Of a stretch of DNA of 61,249 nucleotides, positions 46,509-59,222 are shown one piece after another. Source of the stretch: Pedobacter aquatilis (lineage in GTDB: Bacteria; Bacteroidota; Bacteroidia; Sphingobacteriales; Sphingobacteriaceae); the NCBI RefSeq assembly GCF_030409415.1, contig NZ_JAUFPW010000001.1, positions 1-61,249 on the forward strand, in the 5' to 3' direction. Below the pieces are notes generated by a model, which saw nothing but the letters and a program-made list of their open reading frames with translations, was not told where the DNA came from and did not search any database. Both the position numbers and the translations under genes were made by a program. Position 1 is the stretch's first letter; the number at the start of each line of letters is the position of its first letter.

Positions 46509-46829
46509 ATGAAAAAAATTTACCTTTTATTTTTTCTATCATTCTTCACATTACTTTCTGTAAGTGCTAAAGTAATTGTGCCTGTTATTTGCAATACAAT
46601 AAAATCTTTACCAAAAGAAGATTTAGAAAAAGAAAAAATTGAAACATCCAGCGAGGAAAAAAAAGAAACTGGAAGTTTAAAAACGACTGAATTTATACTG
46701 AATCAGTCGAGATGTGTTATTTTTTTAAAAAGAATTAAAATTTCCTTTTCAAATTACAATATCGTTCTTCCAATAATTTATTCCATTGTGCCTAAACAGC
46801 CTCCAAAAGCAGTTTATTTTTTCGAATAA
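46509..46829 (+). CDS. Hypothetical exported protein
   Basis: A 106-residue protein with a strong signal peptide (KKIYLLFFLSFFTLLSVSAK), a highly charged Lys/Glu segment (about 35-58), then a second hydrophobic stretch (about 78-95) with an aromatic end. It lies 32 bp before a DUF4394 gene on the same strand, possibly co-transcribed. No family recognised. Confidence 0.5.
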   Translation: MKKIYLLFFLSFFTLLSVSAKVIVPVICNTIKSLPKEDLEKEKIETSSEEKKETGSLKTTEFILNQSRCVIFLKRIKISFSNYNIVLPIIYSIVPKQPPKAVYFFE

Positions 46830-46861
46830 TTAAACAATTCCTTAAAATAAACTTAAATACA

Positions 46862-48382
46862 ATGCTTAAAATTAAACAAATACTTTTAGCGGTACTATGT
46901 GTAGTATCACTATCTTTAACATTATCATCCTGCAAAAAAGATAGAAACTTTAACGACCCTTTAACTCCTGGACCAGACGTAAATTTCTATGCATTAACTG
47001 CAGATAGTAAACTGTTGCTTATAAATGCAAAAACACCATCAGCAGTTACCTCTCAGGTAAGCATTTCTGGCTTACAAACCGGAGAAACCATACTTGGAAT
47101 CGATTTCAGACCGGCAACAGGCCAATTATATGGAATTGGTAGTACAAGCAGGTTATACGTTATTGACCAAAAAACCGGTATTGCAAGATCAATTTCTGCA
47201 GCTCCGTTTACACCAGCCTTAAGCGGAACTTCTGTTGCTTTTGATTTTAACCCAACAGTTGATAGGATTAGACTTGTAACTTCAAGCGGTCAAAACTTGC
47301 GTTTAAACCCAGAAACTGGAACTGTAGCCGCAACCGATGGCACAATTAACGGCGTAACAAATGCCAGAGTTACTGCAGCAGCTTATACACAAAATAAGGC
47401 AGGCGCTACAACTACCGTACTTTTTGATATTGATGTAGCCAACGATAAGCTTCATAAACAAGACCCACCAAATGATGGGAAACTTGTTGAAGTTGGTAGC
47501 TTAGGTTACGATGTAGAAGATGCAAGTGGTTTTGATATTAATCCTGATGGAACATCTGCTTTGGCTGCAATGTCAGTTGCCGGGACTTCATCACTATTTA
47601 TTATCGATATCAACTCAGGAAAAGCTTCAAAAGTTGGTAATTTTAGTCAACAAATCACTGGTTTAGCAATTCCAACTGAACCTGTAGCTTATGCAATTTC
47701 ATCAGCTAATGAACTATTGATATTTAATCATTTATCTACTACACCAACAATTATTACAAAACCAATTACCGGAATTCAAACTGGAGAAACCATTTTAGGC
47801 ATTGATATGCGCCCAATTAACGGACAAATATTTGCACTAGGTAGCACCAGCAGAATTTACACGATTAATGCTTCATCAGGTGTTGCTGCTGCTGTAAATG
47901 CTAATCCTTTAACTACCCTTTTGGCTGGCACTCAATTTGGTTTTGATTTTAATCCATCTGTTGATAGAATTAGAATTGTAAGTAACACCGGACAGAATTT
48001 ACGTTTTAACCCTGCCGATGGAACCGTGATTGTTGATGGTAGCATATCACTTTCGACTGCCGCAGTTACAGGCTCAGCTTATACAAATAATGTTGCTGCT
48101 GCTGCGTCAACTGTGCTTTATAACATAGATTCTACTGGCGATAGATTGTATAAACAAGATCCACCAAATGCTGGTACATTGGTAGATGTTGGCGCACTTG
48201 GAATTAATGTCGAGGCTGCAAATGGTTTTGATATTGGCTCAACTTCTGGTATTGCATATGGTTTATTTACAGTTGGTACAACTCAAAGAGTTTATACTGT
48301 TAACCTAACTACGGGAGCAGCAACCGCTTTAGGAACAGTTTCAACCTCAGCCAGAGCTTTTACAGTTGGCTTAGGATTTTAA
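46862..48382 (+). CDS. DUF4394 domain lipoprotein, two-domain
   Basis: A 506-residue lipoprotein (lipobox TLSSC, ~24). It has two tandem DUF4394 domains of about 230 residues each: the first with GETILGIDFRPATGQLYGIG, FDFNPTVDRIRLVTSSGQNL and KLHKQDPPNDGKLVEVG; the second with GETILGIDMRPINGQIFALG, FDFNPSVDRIRIVSNTGQNL and RLYKQDPPNAGTLVDVG. Predicted beta-propeller; function unknown. The internal duplication is clear. A bidirectional terminator follows. Confidence 0.85.
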   Translation: MLKIKQILLAVLCVVSLSLTLSSCKKDRNFNDPLTPGPDVNFYALTADSKLLLINAKTPSAVTSQVSISGLQTGETILGIDFRPATGQLYGIGSTSRLYVIDQKTGIARSISAAPFTPALSGTSVAFDFNPTVDRIRLVTSSGQNLRLNPETGTVAATDGTINGVTNARVTAAAYTQNKAGATTTVLFDIDVANDKLHKQDPPNDGKLVEVGSLGYDVEDASGFDINPDGTSALAAMSVAGTSSLFIIDINSGKASKVGNFSQQITGLAIPTEPVAYAISSANELLIFNHLSTTPTIITKPITGIQTGETILGIDMRPINGQIFALGSTSRIYTINASSGVAAAVNANPLTTLLAGTQFGFDFNPSVDRIRIVSNTGQNLRFNPADGTVIVDGSISLSTAAVTGSAYTNNVAAAASTVLYNIDSTGDRLYKQDPPNAGTLVDVGALGINVEAANGFDIGSTSGIAYGLFTVGTTQRVYTVNLTTGAATALGTVSTSARAFTVGLGF

Positions 48383-48406
48383 GTTCTTCCCTCTAAATAT
48401 AAATGT

Positions 48407-48446
48407 GAAAGCCTTGAAATTTATTTTTCAAGGCTTTCTTTTTTAA
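48407..48446. terminator. Bidirectional terminator
   Basis: GAAAGCCTTGAAA/TTTCAAGGCTTTC is a perfect 13-bp stem with a 6-nt loop and T run. It overlaps the stop codon of the converging receiver gene. Confidence 0.88.
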
Positions 48447-48799
48447 ATCATCAATTCGTCCATAATTTCTAGCAGATATCCTATTTCAAATGGTTTCTGC
48501 ACAATGGCATCTGGTCGGCAATTCGCATCATCAATATCTATCAAATTTGCCGAAATTAAAATAATTGGAATATTGGCGGTTTTTTCATGACTTTTTAAAT
48601 AGTTGCAAACTATTCTTCCATCTATGTCGCCAATCCAAATATCAAGTAAAATTAAATCGGGTTTAAATTCTTCTATTACAAATTCTACATCAGTAATATT
48701 TAATACACCCTTTAACTCAAAATTCCTGTTTTCGAACAATAAGGGAAATACGGCTTGTAATTCACTATCATCATCTACAATTAATATCTTTTTATTCAT
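48443..48799 (-). CDS. Single-domain response regulator
   Basis: A 118-residue CheY-like receiver with no output domain. The phosphoacceptor is Asp53 (LILLDIWIGD), acidic residues are at 9-11 (VDDDSE), and conserved Lys102 is in VQKPF. No histidine kinase gene is adjacent, so its partner is unknown. It lies 81 bp downstream of a GT87-type gene on the same strand and may share its transcript. Confidence 0.88.
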   Translation of the reverse strand: MNKKILIVDDDSELQAVFPLLFENRNFELKGVLNITDVEFVIEEFKPDLILLDIWIGDIDGRIVCNYLKSHEKTANIPIILISANLIDIDDANCRPDAIVQKPFEIGYLLEIMDELMI

Positions 48800-48880
48800 A
48801 GCAAATTTTCATTTAACCATAACGAAAAGAATCAATTTTGGTTTCGGATATTTATAATAAACTGAAACCTCCAATTATTT

Positions 48881-50083
48881 TTATGAAATGTTGAAGTTAG
48901 AAACCTCCAAAGTATGTTCTTCTTCTACTTCCGATTGATAAGCCCAAGCCAGATAAATTATTCGCAACCAAACAATAAAGAATGGTAAACTTAGTATAGC
49001 TAATGATAAAGGATGCTTATGCGCCCAGTGCGGGAATAATAGCAATGGAAAGTTGCAGCATAAAACTAAAAGCGTTGGTAATAAAACCCTCTTTATTTGA
49101 CTATCCTTTTCATACATAAACCATAAGCCAACGCCAATAATTGAAATTACGTAAGTACAATCTTCTGAACTTGTACTAAATAATACAGGAAACAGCAATG
49201 CTGATGATAGAATTAATAATCGAAATGTTTTTCCCTTAAAAGATGACCATTTAACGAATGGGATTAGAAAAATGAAAGCTCCAGGCATTAAAAATGCCAG
49301 GTTAGGAATATCATAATCGTAAATAAGTGATCTAAAGAAACCAATGATTGAAATAGGCACAGAGCCTTGAGTTGTATTCGTTAGATTCTTCTCAGCCAAT
49401 GTAATAAACCATTCCTGATAAGATTCGAAAATAGTTAGCGGCGATGAGAAAAACATTGGTAAAGTAAAAAATACCACCGCCCATAATGCAGAATACAAAA
49501 TGAAGCGAGGTTTATTTTTCACAAAAAAGAAAAATGCTAAACCCATTACACCATAAAGCTTAATAAAAGTGCCTAAAATAATCAGCATAGATGACCATAA
49601 ACCTTTACTATTATTTAACCTGGTAAAACTTAAAATAATAAATGCTGCTGCAGTAGCATTAAATTGTTGGTTTAACATGGATTCGATAAGGCAAGGAATT
49701 GCGATATAGCCAATTATTACGCGTTTATCAGACTTTATGGGCAGTGTTTGCAAAGCATAAAACAGAATCACACAATTAAATACGTTCCAAAGTATTAAAC
49801 CTAACCAATTTGGCAACATTGCAAATGGCGCAATAAACAAAGAAAACACTGGGCCATAATGATTTACATCATCATGAAATTGCGGATACTGAGCATAAAA
49901 AGATTGCTCAGCAAACAAATTCCTAAAAGTATTCTCAAATATTAGATAGTTATTAAATCGATGTGTTATGAGTGAATTTATTGCAAAGAATAATGCAATT
50001 GCAAGCCATATATAAAATATAATACCTTGCTTAGAAGTAGAAAAAGTTTTCCCTTTTCTAAGTAATTCAGGAAAGTTAATCAT
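48881..50083 (-). CDS. GT87-type (DUF2029) membrane glycosyltransferase
   Basis: A 400-residue polytopic protein with about nine to ten hydrophobic segments. After TM1 (~25-42), NHYGPVFSLFIAPFAMLPNW and later TFIKLYGVMGLAFFFFVKNKP match the DUF2029/GT87 family, polyprenol-phosphate-sugar-dependent enzymes such as mannosyltransferases of GPI or cell-wall lipids. It is closely related to the divergent gene at 50309; both share HYGP, KLYG and FFFxKNK blocks. Acceptor unknown. Confidence 0.8.
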   Translation of the reverse strand: MINFPELLRKGKTFSTSKQGIIFYIWLAIALFFAINSLITHRFNNYLIFENTFRNLFAEQSFYAQYPQFHDDVNHYGPVFSLFIAPFAMLPNWLGLILWNVFNCVILFYALQTLPIKSDKRVIIGYIAIPCLIESMLNQQFNATAAAFIILSFTRLNNSKGLWSSMLIILGTFIKLYGVMGLAFFFFVKNKPRFILYSALWAVVFFTLPMFFSSPLTIFESYQEWFITLAEKNLTNTTQGSVPISIIGFFRSLIYDYDIPNLAFLMPGAFIFLIPFVKWSSFKGKTFRLLILSSALLFPVLFSTSSEDCTYVISIIGVGLWFMYEKDSQIKRVLLPTLLVLCCNFPLLLFPHWAHKHPLSLAILSLPFFIVWLRIIYLAWAYQSEVEEEHTLEVSNFNIS

Positions 50084-50284
50084 TGGTTAAAAAAGTAATA
50101 AGGATGTTACAAAGCAATATTAATTATAACATTTATCACTTCCAAATCATTAAGCACAAAAAAAACAACTGGTATAAGTAATCATACATTTTTATTCTAA
50201 TTTTGAGTAGAATGATGTATTATATTCTTAATCAGAATATTAAGTTCCGCAAGGCAATTCAGTTTTCAAAAAAATATAAATGCC

Positions 50285-50292
50285 TATATTTG
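50285..50292 (+). promoter_or_regulatory. -7 promoter element of the GT87/GT2 operon
   Basis: TATATTTG matches TAnnTTTG exactly; a weak TTTC -33 candidate lies about 20 bp upstream. Transcription would begin near 50299, leaving about 10 nt before the ATG at 50309. Confidence 0.4.
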
Positions 50293-50308
50293 CAGTTCTA
50301 ATCATGGC

Positions 50309-51490
50309 ATGAATCTGAGGTTAACCTTTCCAAATAAGCTGAAATCCATTTTGATGAATAAACGATTTATAATAATCATTTATTTGCTTCTTGCTGTTAT
50401 TTCGGGTATTAAGCAGTATAACCATAATACGTACAACAATTATCAGATTTATAAATACGTATATATCCATACTGTAGAAAATAAAAATCTATACTCAGAA
50501 TATCCTGAATATTTAGATAGCAATCATTACGGACCGCTGTTTTCAATTTTTGTAGCTCCATTCGCTTTATTTCCTGATGCAATAGGTGCCGTTTTGTGGA
50601 ACATGGCCAACGTAGTTTTGTTACTCTATGGGATTTTTAGTTTGCCAATATCTATTGATAAAAGAAAAATAATTGCCTGGATTTGTGCACATGAAACGCT
50701 AACAGCACTATTCAGCTTTCAGTTTAATATTGCCTTAACCGGATTAATTTTACTGAGTTTTTCTTACACAATAAGGCAGAAGGAAATACAATCAGCATTT
50801 TTCATCGCAATAGGAACATTAATTAAGCTTTATGGAATTGTAGGCTTGGCATTTTTCTTTTTCAGTAAGAATAAAATAAAATTTATAGGAGGAGGCATAA
50901 TTGCCCTGGCGGTATTGTTTATACTACCAATGGTGATTTCCTCACCTAATTTCATCATACAAAGCTATTCTGACTGGTATAATTCATTGGTACATAAAAA
51001 TGATATTAATGCATCATTAACTTCATTTCAAGATATTTCTGTAATGGGTATGGCTCGAAGAATTTCGGGAAATGTAAAATTAGAAAATGCCCCATTTTTA
51101 TTAGGTGGAATTTTACTTTTTGCATTACCTTATACAAGATTAAAACAATATAAGTTTTTATCATTTCAGCTACTGCTCTTAGCTTCTACATTAATTTTCA
51201 CGGTTATATTTAGCAGTGGATCTGAATCGCCAACTTATATTATCGCATTTGCAGGTGTTGCAGTGTGGTTCGTTACGCAACAAAAACCAAAACAAAACTG
51301 GATAATTGCACTATTTATTTTTACTTTTATTTTAACAAGCTTATCTCCTACTGATATTTTTCCGCATTCGGTTAAAGAATTCATTCGCCTATATTCGCTT
51401 AAAGCTTTACCTTGCATAATTATTTGGTTAACCATAATCTATCAAATGATGGTAGAAGACTTTGACGCTTACCCTACTGCCAATAAATGA
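50309..51490 (+). CDS. GT87-type (DUF2029) membrane glycosyltransferase, paralogue
   Basis: A 393-residue polytopic protein paralogous to the divergent gene: NHYGPLFSIFVAPFALFPDA and GTLIKLYGIVGLAFFFFSKN align directly. About nine membrane segments. The first ATG (50309) gives an N-terminus like the paralogue; an ATG at 50354 is the alternative. Its stop overlaps the GT2 start by four bases (ATGA), so they are translationally coupled. Probable role: adding a sugar from a polyprenol-phosphate donor, perhaps the one made by the next gene. Confidence 0.8.
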   Translation: MNLRLTFPNKLKSILMNKRFIIIIYLLLAVISGIKQYNHNTYNNYQIYKYVYIHTVENKNLYSEYPEYLDSNHYGPLFSIFVAPFALFPDAIGAVLWNMANVVLLLYGIFSLPISIDKRKIIAWICAHETLTALFSFQFNIALTGLILLSFSYTIRQKEIQSAFFIAIGTLIKLYGIVGLAFFFFSKNKIKFIGGGIIALAVLFILPMVISSPNFIIQSYSDWYNSLVHKNDINASLTSFQDISVMGMARRISGNVKLENAPFLLGGILLFALPYTRLKQYKFLSFQLLLLASTLIFTVIFSSGSESPTYIIAFAGVAVWFVTQQKPKQNWIIALFIFTFILTSLSPTDIFPHSVKEFIRLYSLKALPCIIIWLTIIYQMMVEDFDAYPTANK

Positions 51491-52419
51491 ATAAATTAGT
51501 TTCTATAGTAATTCCTGCTTACAACGAAGCCGACAATATTTTTGTAATTGCAGAAAGCATTAAACAGGTTTTTGCATCAATTAATTACAATTATGAAATT
51601 ATTTTAGTTGATGATGGCAGTGCCGATAATACAATCGAAAAAATAAAAGAATACGCGTTACAACTTGATAATATTTTTTTTCTTGAATTTTCTAGAAACT
51701 TCGGCCATCAGCTTGCTGTAAAGGCTGGGATGGATTATGCATATGGAGACTGTGTAATTTCTATGGATTGCGACATGCAACATCCACCAGAACTTATACC
51801 AGAAATGCTTAAAAAGTGGGAAGAAGGCTTTGAAGTTGTTTATACCATTCGCGAAGAAGATAAAACACTTTCCAAAGGTAAACGGAGTTCATCGAGTTTA
51901 TTTTACAAGACTTTAAACTGGCTATCTGATATTGAATTAGAATCTGGCGCAGCCGATTTCCGTTTACTAGATCAAAAAGTTGTAAATGTATTCCGAAATT
52001 TCCATGAAAATGAACCTTTTTTAAGAGGCTTGGTAAAATGGTTGGGCTTTAAGCAATTTGCAATCAAATATAATCCGGCAGCTCGTTTTTCCGGACAAAG
52101 TAAGTACACCCTAAAAAAAATGTTGAGGTTGGCGCTACATGGCGTAACTTCTTTTAGTATTAAACCTTTGTATTCTGCGGTTTATTTGGGCTTTACATTA
52201 TCGTTTGCTTCAGTATTATACATCCCATATATTATTTATGCCTTTGCAAATGATGTTGAAGTTTCTGGCTGGGCTTCGGTAATTATGACAATTGTATTTT
52301 TTGGTGGTTTGCAATTAATAATTTTAGGCATAATTGGTATTTACGTGGGTAAAATGTTTATGCAGAGCAAGAACCGTCCAAATTATATCATCCGTTCAAC
52401 AAATATTCCTGTAAAATAA
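51487..52419 (+). CDS. GT2 family polyprenol-phosphate glycosyltransferase
   Basis: A 310-residue GT-A enzyme of the dolichol-phosphate-mannose synthase/ArnC/GtrB type. Start: VSIVIPAYNEADNI; donor site ILVDDGSADNT and metal motif DCDMQHPPEL. FRLLDQKVV and FSGQSKYTLKKMLRLALHG follow. Two C-terminal membrane spans (about 232-256 and 265-292). It likely builds a polyprenol-phosphate sugar for the GT87 proteins beside it. Overlaps both neighbours. Confidence 0.9.
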   Translation: MNKLVSIVIPAYNEADNIFVIAESIKQVFASINYNYEIILVDDGSADNTIEKIKEYALQLDNIFFLEFSRNFGHQLAVKAGMDYAYGDCVISMDCDMQHPPELIPEMLKKWEEGFEVVYTIREEDKTLSKGKRSSSSLFYKTLNWLSDIELESGAADFRLLDQKVVNVFRNFHENEPFLRGLVKWLGFKQFAIKYNPAARFSGQSKYTLKKMLRLALHGVTSFSIKPLYSAVYLGFTLSFASVLYIPYIIYAFANDVEVSGWASVIMTIVFFGGLQLIILGIIGIYVGKMFMQSKNRPNYIIRSTNIPVK

Positions 52420-53195
52420 TGGTACTTTTAAGTTTTGATATTGAAGAGTTTGACATGCCTTATGAATACAATCGGGAAATCTCATTTGCTGATCAAATTG
52501 CAATTTCGAAAGCAGGAACTTTAAAGATTTTAGACATTTTAGATAAATACGATGTTAAGGCGACCTTTTTTTGTACCGTAACCTTTGCGGAGAATATTCC
52601 CGATATCATTAAAAGAATTACTGATAGCGGTCATGAGTTGGCGTCACACGGTTATTATCATTCAGATTTTAAACCTGAACATTTGCTCCAATCGAAAATC
52701 AAATTAGAAGCACTTTCTGGGCAAGAAATAGTCGGCTACAGAATGGCACGAATGATGCCTGTGGATGAAAAGGAAATTGAAAAAGCAGGTTATGCTTACA
52801 ACACATCAATAAATCCAACTTATTTACCGGGTAGGTACAATAACTTTAGCATTTCCCGCACATTTTTTACTAAAGAAAATGTATTGCAAATCCCTGCCTC
52901 GGTTAGTCCATTAATAAGATTTCCATTATTTTGGCTGTCATTTCATAACCTCCCATTGTCTATTTATAAATTATTAGCCCGCTGGACTTACAAAAAAGAC
53001 AATTATCTGAATATCTATTTCCACCCATGGGAATTTACCGATTTAGATGATTTTGAAAGATTTGGTTTTCCCGGCTACGTTGTAAAAAACACCGGCGATA
53101 AAATGGTTAGTAGAATGGAAAATTTGATTCGCTGGATGAAAGTTAAAAAGTATCCATTCGGCACATTTAAAGATTTCATTCAAACTATAAAATAG
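52419..53195 (+). CDS. Polysaccharide deacetylase family protein
   Basis: A 258-residue NodB-type deacetylase. The start LLSFDIEEFDMPYEY carries the catalytic-type Asp pair, KATFFCTVTFAENIP and HELASHGYYHSDF give the metal-binding His box, and YFHPWEF near residue 205 fits the late motif. No signal peptide, so it acts in the cytoplasm or on a lipid-linked intermediate. The ATG overlaps the GT2 stop (TAATG), so the three genes form a tight operon, perhaps deacetylating the sugar that GT2 and GT87 transfer. Confidence 0.85.
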   Translation: MVLLSFDIEEFDMPYEYNREISFADQIAISKAGTLKILDILDKYDVKATFFCTVTFAENIPDIIKRITDSGHELASHGYYHSDFKPEHLLQSKIKLEALSGQEIVGYRMARMMPVDEKEIEKAGYAYNTSINPTYLPGRYNNFSISRTFFTKENVLQIPASVSPLIRFPLFWLSFHNLPLSIYKLLARWTYKKDNYLNIYFHPWEFTDLDDFERFGFPGYVVKNTGDKMVSRMENLIRWMKVKKYPFGTFKDFIQTIK

Positions 53196-53203
53196 CTAAA
53201 AAA

Positions 53204-54970
53204 CTATTTATAACTTTCTGCTAATTTCAATGCATTGTAGGCATTAACTATGCCGCCGCTTACACAAATATCGCTAAAAGGTACTCTCACATTCTCACCT
53301 TTTTCATTTTTATATTTTACTTTACGTGTAACTTTGGTTACCGATTTCATAATTATTTCCCTTACCTGTGATGGTAATAAATCTGGATAATAGCTCAAAA
53401 TCAGTGCTGCCAATCCTGAAACAACAGGAGATGCCATACTTGTACCATCCAATTCCTCATATTTACCATCTGGAACTGTAGAATTAATTAAGAAACCCGG
53501 TGCAAATACATCAACATTGTACTTGCCATAGTTAGAAAAATCTGCTTTTAAATTATCATCATCCTTATAAGCACTTGCACCAACTTCTATCCAGTTTGAA
53601 GCATGTGGAAGTTTAAATTTCGCCGAATCCAATGGAATTGGTTTATTAAATGCACTGTTGCTAATAGGCGGCCTCATGCCCATACCATTATTTTGCATAT
53701 TGGGCTTTGGGGGTGTAAAATCTGCTAATGCTGGTTTTTTATGAGCTGCTTTATATTCAGCAGCTTCCTTACCCTCAAAATATTTGTTAGGGTAATTTTC
53801 TTCAATGTCATTGTTCTGATTATCATTTCCGGCCGCATGTACCAAAAGAACACCCTTGCTTTCCGCGTATTTTACGGCTTCATCAACAACTTTTTTATCC
53901 CAACTGTAGCTTTTACCAAAGCTCATATTAATTACCTTTGCGCCATTATCAACTGCATATCTAATTCCATTTGCTACATCTTTATCCCGCTCATCTCCGG
54001 TAGGGACAACTCTAATTGCCATAATGCTTACATTATTCGCAACGCCCATTATCCCAAGTGCATTTATACGATTTGCAGCTATTATACCTGCAACATGAGT
54101 TCCATGGTGTGCATCAGGTCCTTTAACATCTTTATTGCCGTAATTTTTTTGTTCCGAATCTGAATAATTATCGCCAACCAAAGTTGCTCTCATATCATAT
54201 TTAGGATTGAGGTTATATTTCAACATCGCATCATATTGCTTATATCCATCCTTAATACTCTTGTAGAATTTCTCAAAACTACCATCCTCCTTCGCACCTT
54301 TTCTGATGATTTTTTTAACCTGTTCTTCTATTTCATCATCAGGGTTATATCTTTCAATATCATCTAATGTTGGAATTTGCTTATTGTTTACTTTAGCGGC
54401 AGAATCAAGTACCTTATTAATGGCAATAAGAACTGAAAAAGTATTGCTGGCATCTTCATATTTCTTACCAAAATCGCCAACCATTTTTTTGTACAATTTA
54501 AATTCTTCTTTTTGGGTACTATCTAAGGGTGTTAGGTTAGTGGTAGATTGATATTTAGGAGTGTAAATCCTTAAAAGTCTAACCAATTCAAGATTATCGT
54601 ATTCCAAATTACCATTTTTTGAACCTATGAAATTCCACCCATGTATGTCATCTATATAGCCATTGCCATCATCATCAATGCCATTACCTGGAATTTCTTT
54701 TGAGTTAGTCCAAATTACATCTTTTAGATCTTCATGGTTAGTTTCTATGCCGCCATCAATAACTGCCACAACAACCTTTTGCTTAGGTTTTTTCAGCGTC
54801 AGAATTTCTCGATAAGCTTTTTCAGTACTGATACCAAAATAACCATTTTCCAATAAATCTAAATTGAACCAATTTTTAGGCAATTCTATATTTTTGTCTT
54901 GTGCAGAAGCAACAACATTGGCAGCAAATATTACTAAAAGAATTCCTAACCTTTTCAATTTCATTTTCAT
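53204..54970 (-). CDS. S8 family secreted subtilisin-like peptidase
   Basis: A 588-residue protease with a signal peptide ending VVASAQ (~23). Catalytic Asp in VVAVIDGGIETNHEDL, His in HHGTHVAGIIAANR and Ser in DGTSMASPVVSGLAAL. A ~200-residue insertion between the Asp and His blocks is typical of Bacteroidota members. The frame extends to a TTG at 54988; the ATG at 54970 is preferred. It converges with the deacetylase gene only 8 bp away, with a short AAATAG/CTATTT hairpin between them. Confidence 0.9.
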   Translation of the reverse strand: MKMKLKRLGILLVIFAANVVASAQDKNIELPKNWFNLDLLENGYFGISTEKAYREILTLKKPKQKVVVAVIDGGIETNHEDLKDVIWTNSKEIPGNGIDDDGNGYIDDIHGWNFIGSKNGNLEYDNLELVRLLRIYTPKYQSTTNLTPLDSTQKEEFKLYKKMVGDFGKKYEDASNTFSVLIAINKVLDSAAKVNNKQIPTLDDIERYNPDDEIEEQVKKIIRKGAKEDGSFEKFYKSIKDGYKQYDAMLKYNLNPKYDMRATLVGDNYSDSEQKNYGNKDVKGPDAHHGTHVAGIIAANRINALGIMGVANNVSIMAIRVVPTGDERDKDVANGIRYAVDNGAKVINMSFGKSYSWDKKVVDEAVKYAESKGVLLVHAAGNDNQNNDIEENYPNKYFEGKEAAEYKAAHKKPALADFTPPKPNMQNNGMGMRPPISNSAFNKPIPLDSAKFKLPHASNWIEVGASAYKDDDNLKADFSNYGKYNVDVFAPGFLINSTVPDGKYEELDGTSMASPVVSGLAALILSYYPDLLPSQVREIIMKSVTKVTRKVKYKNEKGENVRVPFSDICVSGGIVNAYNALKLAESYK

Positions 54971-55259
54971 CAAATTATACCTACGCAATATTACAATAAT
55001 ACGGTTTTATTGCCTTGTCCTTAAAATTTTTAGCATATTTTAACAATAGAATGTATTCTTTTAACAAACCAACATCATCTATAATGGCAAATGTAGCCCT
55101 GCTGTAGTTTCAATCTTTTCGGTGACTGGAAGAAGATATTTTAATTGTTTGGAAAGCCGAAAAAGATTTCCACGCCCATCAGGTTTAACTTTCAATGTCA
55201 GTATTTTAAACCTAGCACAAATCAGCGTTCCCCATTTCAATCCGCAGAAAATTGAATTG

Positions 55260-55299
55260 TTTAGTTGTTTAGTTGTTTAGTTGTTTAGTTGTTTAGTTG
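55260..55299. repeat. Five-unit 8-bp tandem repeat
   Basis: TTTAGTTG is repeated five times without change. A perfect short tandem repeat in non-coding DNA; copy number likely varies between isolates. Confidence 0.85.
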
Positions 55300-55379
55300 A
55301 ACAACTGCTCAAATAGGGTATTGTTTCATTCCTATCCAGTTCAGTCCCGGAAAATGAACTGAGGCTTTCGATTTTAGCC

Positions 55380-55470
55380 GCCTTGCTCTTTAGTCTTTGC
55401 TCCTTCATCCTTGTTCCTTGTTCCTTCATCCTTACTCCTTGCTCTTTGTTCCTTGCTCTTATGCTCCAAA
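55380..55470. repeat. Degenerate pyrimidine-rich tract
   Basis: Loose repeats of GCTCTTT, CTCCTTCATC and CCTTGTTCC, pyrimidine-rich on the plus strand. Non-coding. Confidence 0.5.
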
Positions 55471-55482
55471 AAAGTGTATAAA

Positions 55483-55515
55483 CAAAGAAAGCCTTGCAAC
55501 AGTTGTTACAAGGCT
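55483..55515 (-). terminator. rRNA operon terminator
   Basis: AGCCTTG/CAAGGCT arms with an AAC/GTT-like inner pairing; on the minus strand followed by a T-rich TTTCTTTGTTT. It lies 14 bp after the 5S gene. Confidence 0.75.
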
Positions 55516-55528
55516 CTTCTTTTAAGAT

Positions 55529-55637
<109 letters not shown>

Positions 55638-55781
55638 AATGTTTTTATATAAGTGTTAAGTTTTATGTTTTAAGTTATACGTCTTAAAACGTACCACCTA
55701 TAACTTATAACCCACAACTTAAATGACATATTATTGAAAGAAGTTAAGTTTTGAAGAACAAACAACAGTCTGTTTGCTTTG

Positions 55782-58660
<2,879 letters not shown>

Positions 58661-59053
58661 CGCCTTTTGCGCCGCATGGTATGCTTTTTTTGCTCTTGTT
58701 ATGATGTCTCATACTTAATCTCGGCTTGCGCTTTGTTAAGTGAGCACAAACACAACAGTCGCCTATTGTTGTTTGCTCTTCTTTTTTAACTTCTTCCAAT
58801 ATGTCAAAGAACTTTACTAAGGTTCAAGGTAAAGGGTATAAAGGTGGAGGGTTTCATTGCCCTGCGCCTAAGCCTCTAGCTTAACCTTATTAGTAAAAAA
58901 CTACGGCCTCGAACCGTTCCTAAGTGCCCCTGCGGCGTTTCTTATTTATCTTTCTTAATTATGTCAATGTAAGCTTACCTATCCCGGTAGTCTTTGTTTT
59001 TGTTGTGGTTGATAGTGACCTTAAGCCTTCTACCTTTTAACCCTCAACCTTAA

Positions 59054-59134
<81 letters not shown>

Positions 59135-59147
59135 GATTTGATTATTG

Positions 59148-59222
59148 TAGTCCCGTCCAGATTTGAACTGGAGACCCCTACATTATCAGTGTAGTGCTCT
59201 AACCAGGCTGAGCTACGGGACT
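59148..59222 (-). tRNA. tRNA-Ile (anticodon GAT)
   Basis: About 75 nt: AGTCCCGTAGCTCAGCC, anticodon loop CTGATAA, T arm CCAGTTCAAATCTGG and 3' acceptor CGGGACT. CCA is not fully encoded (ACA follows). It lies between 16S and tRNA-Ala, the standard spacer order. Confidence 0.95.

Larger units (their letters stand above)
54971..55482. other. Intergenic stretch with simple repeats
   Basis: No gene seen. It contains a five-unit TTTAGTTG tandem repeat (55260-55299) and a degenerate CCTTGTTCCTT/CATCCTTACTC low-complexity tract (about 55380-55470), upstream of the rRNA terminator. Confidence 0.6.

Noticed and set aside
53189..53211. Strong terminator between the convergent deacetylase and subtilase genes
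   Set aside because: Only a 6-bp A+T-rich stem is present; too weak to list as a terminator.
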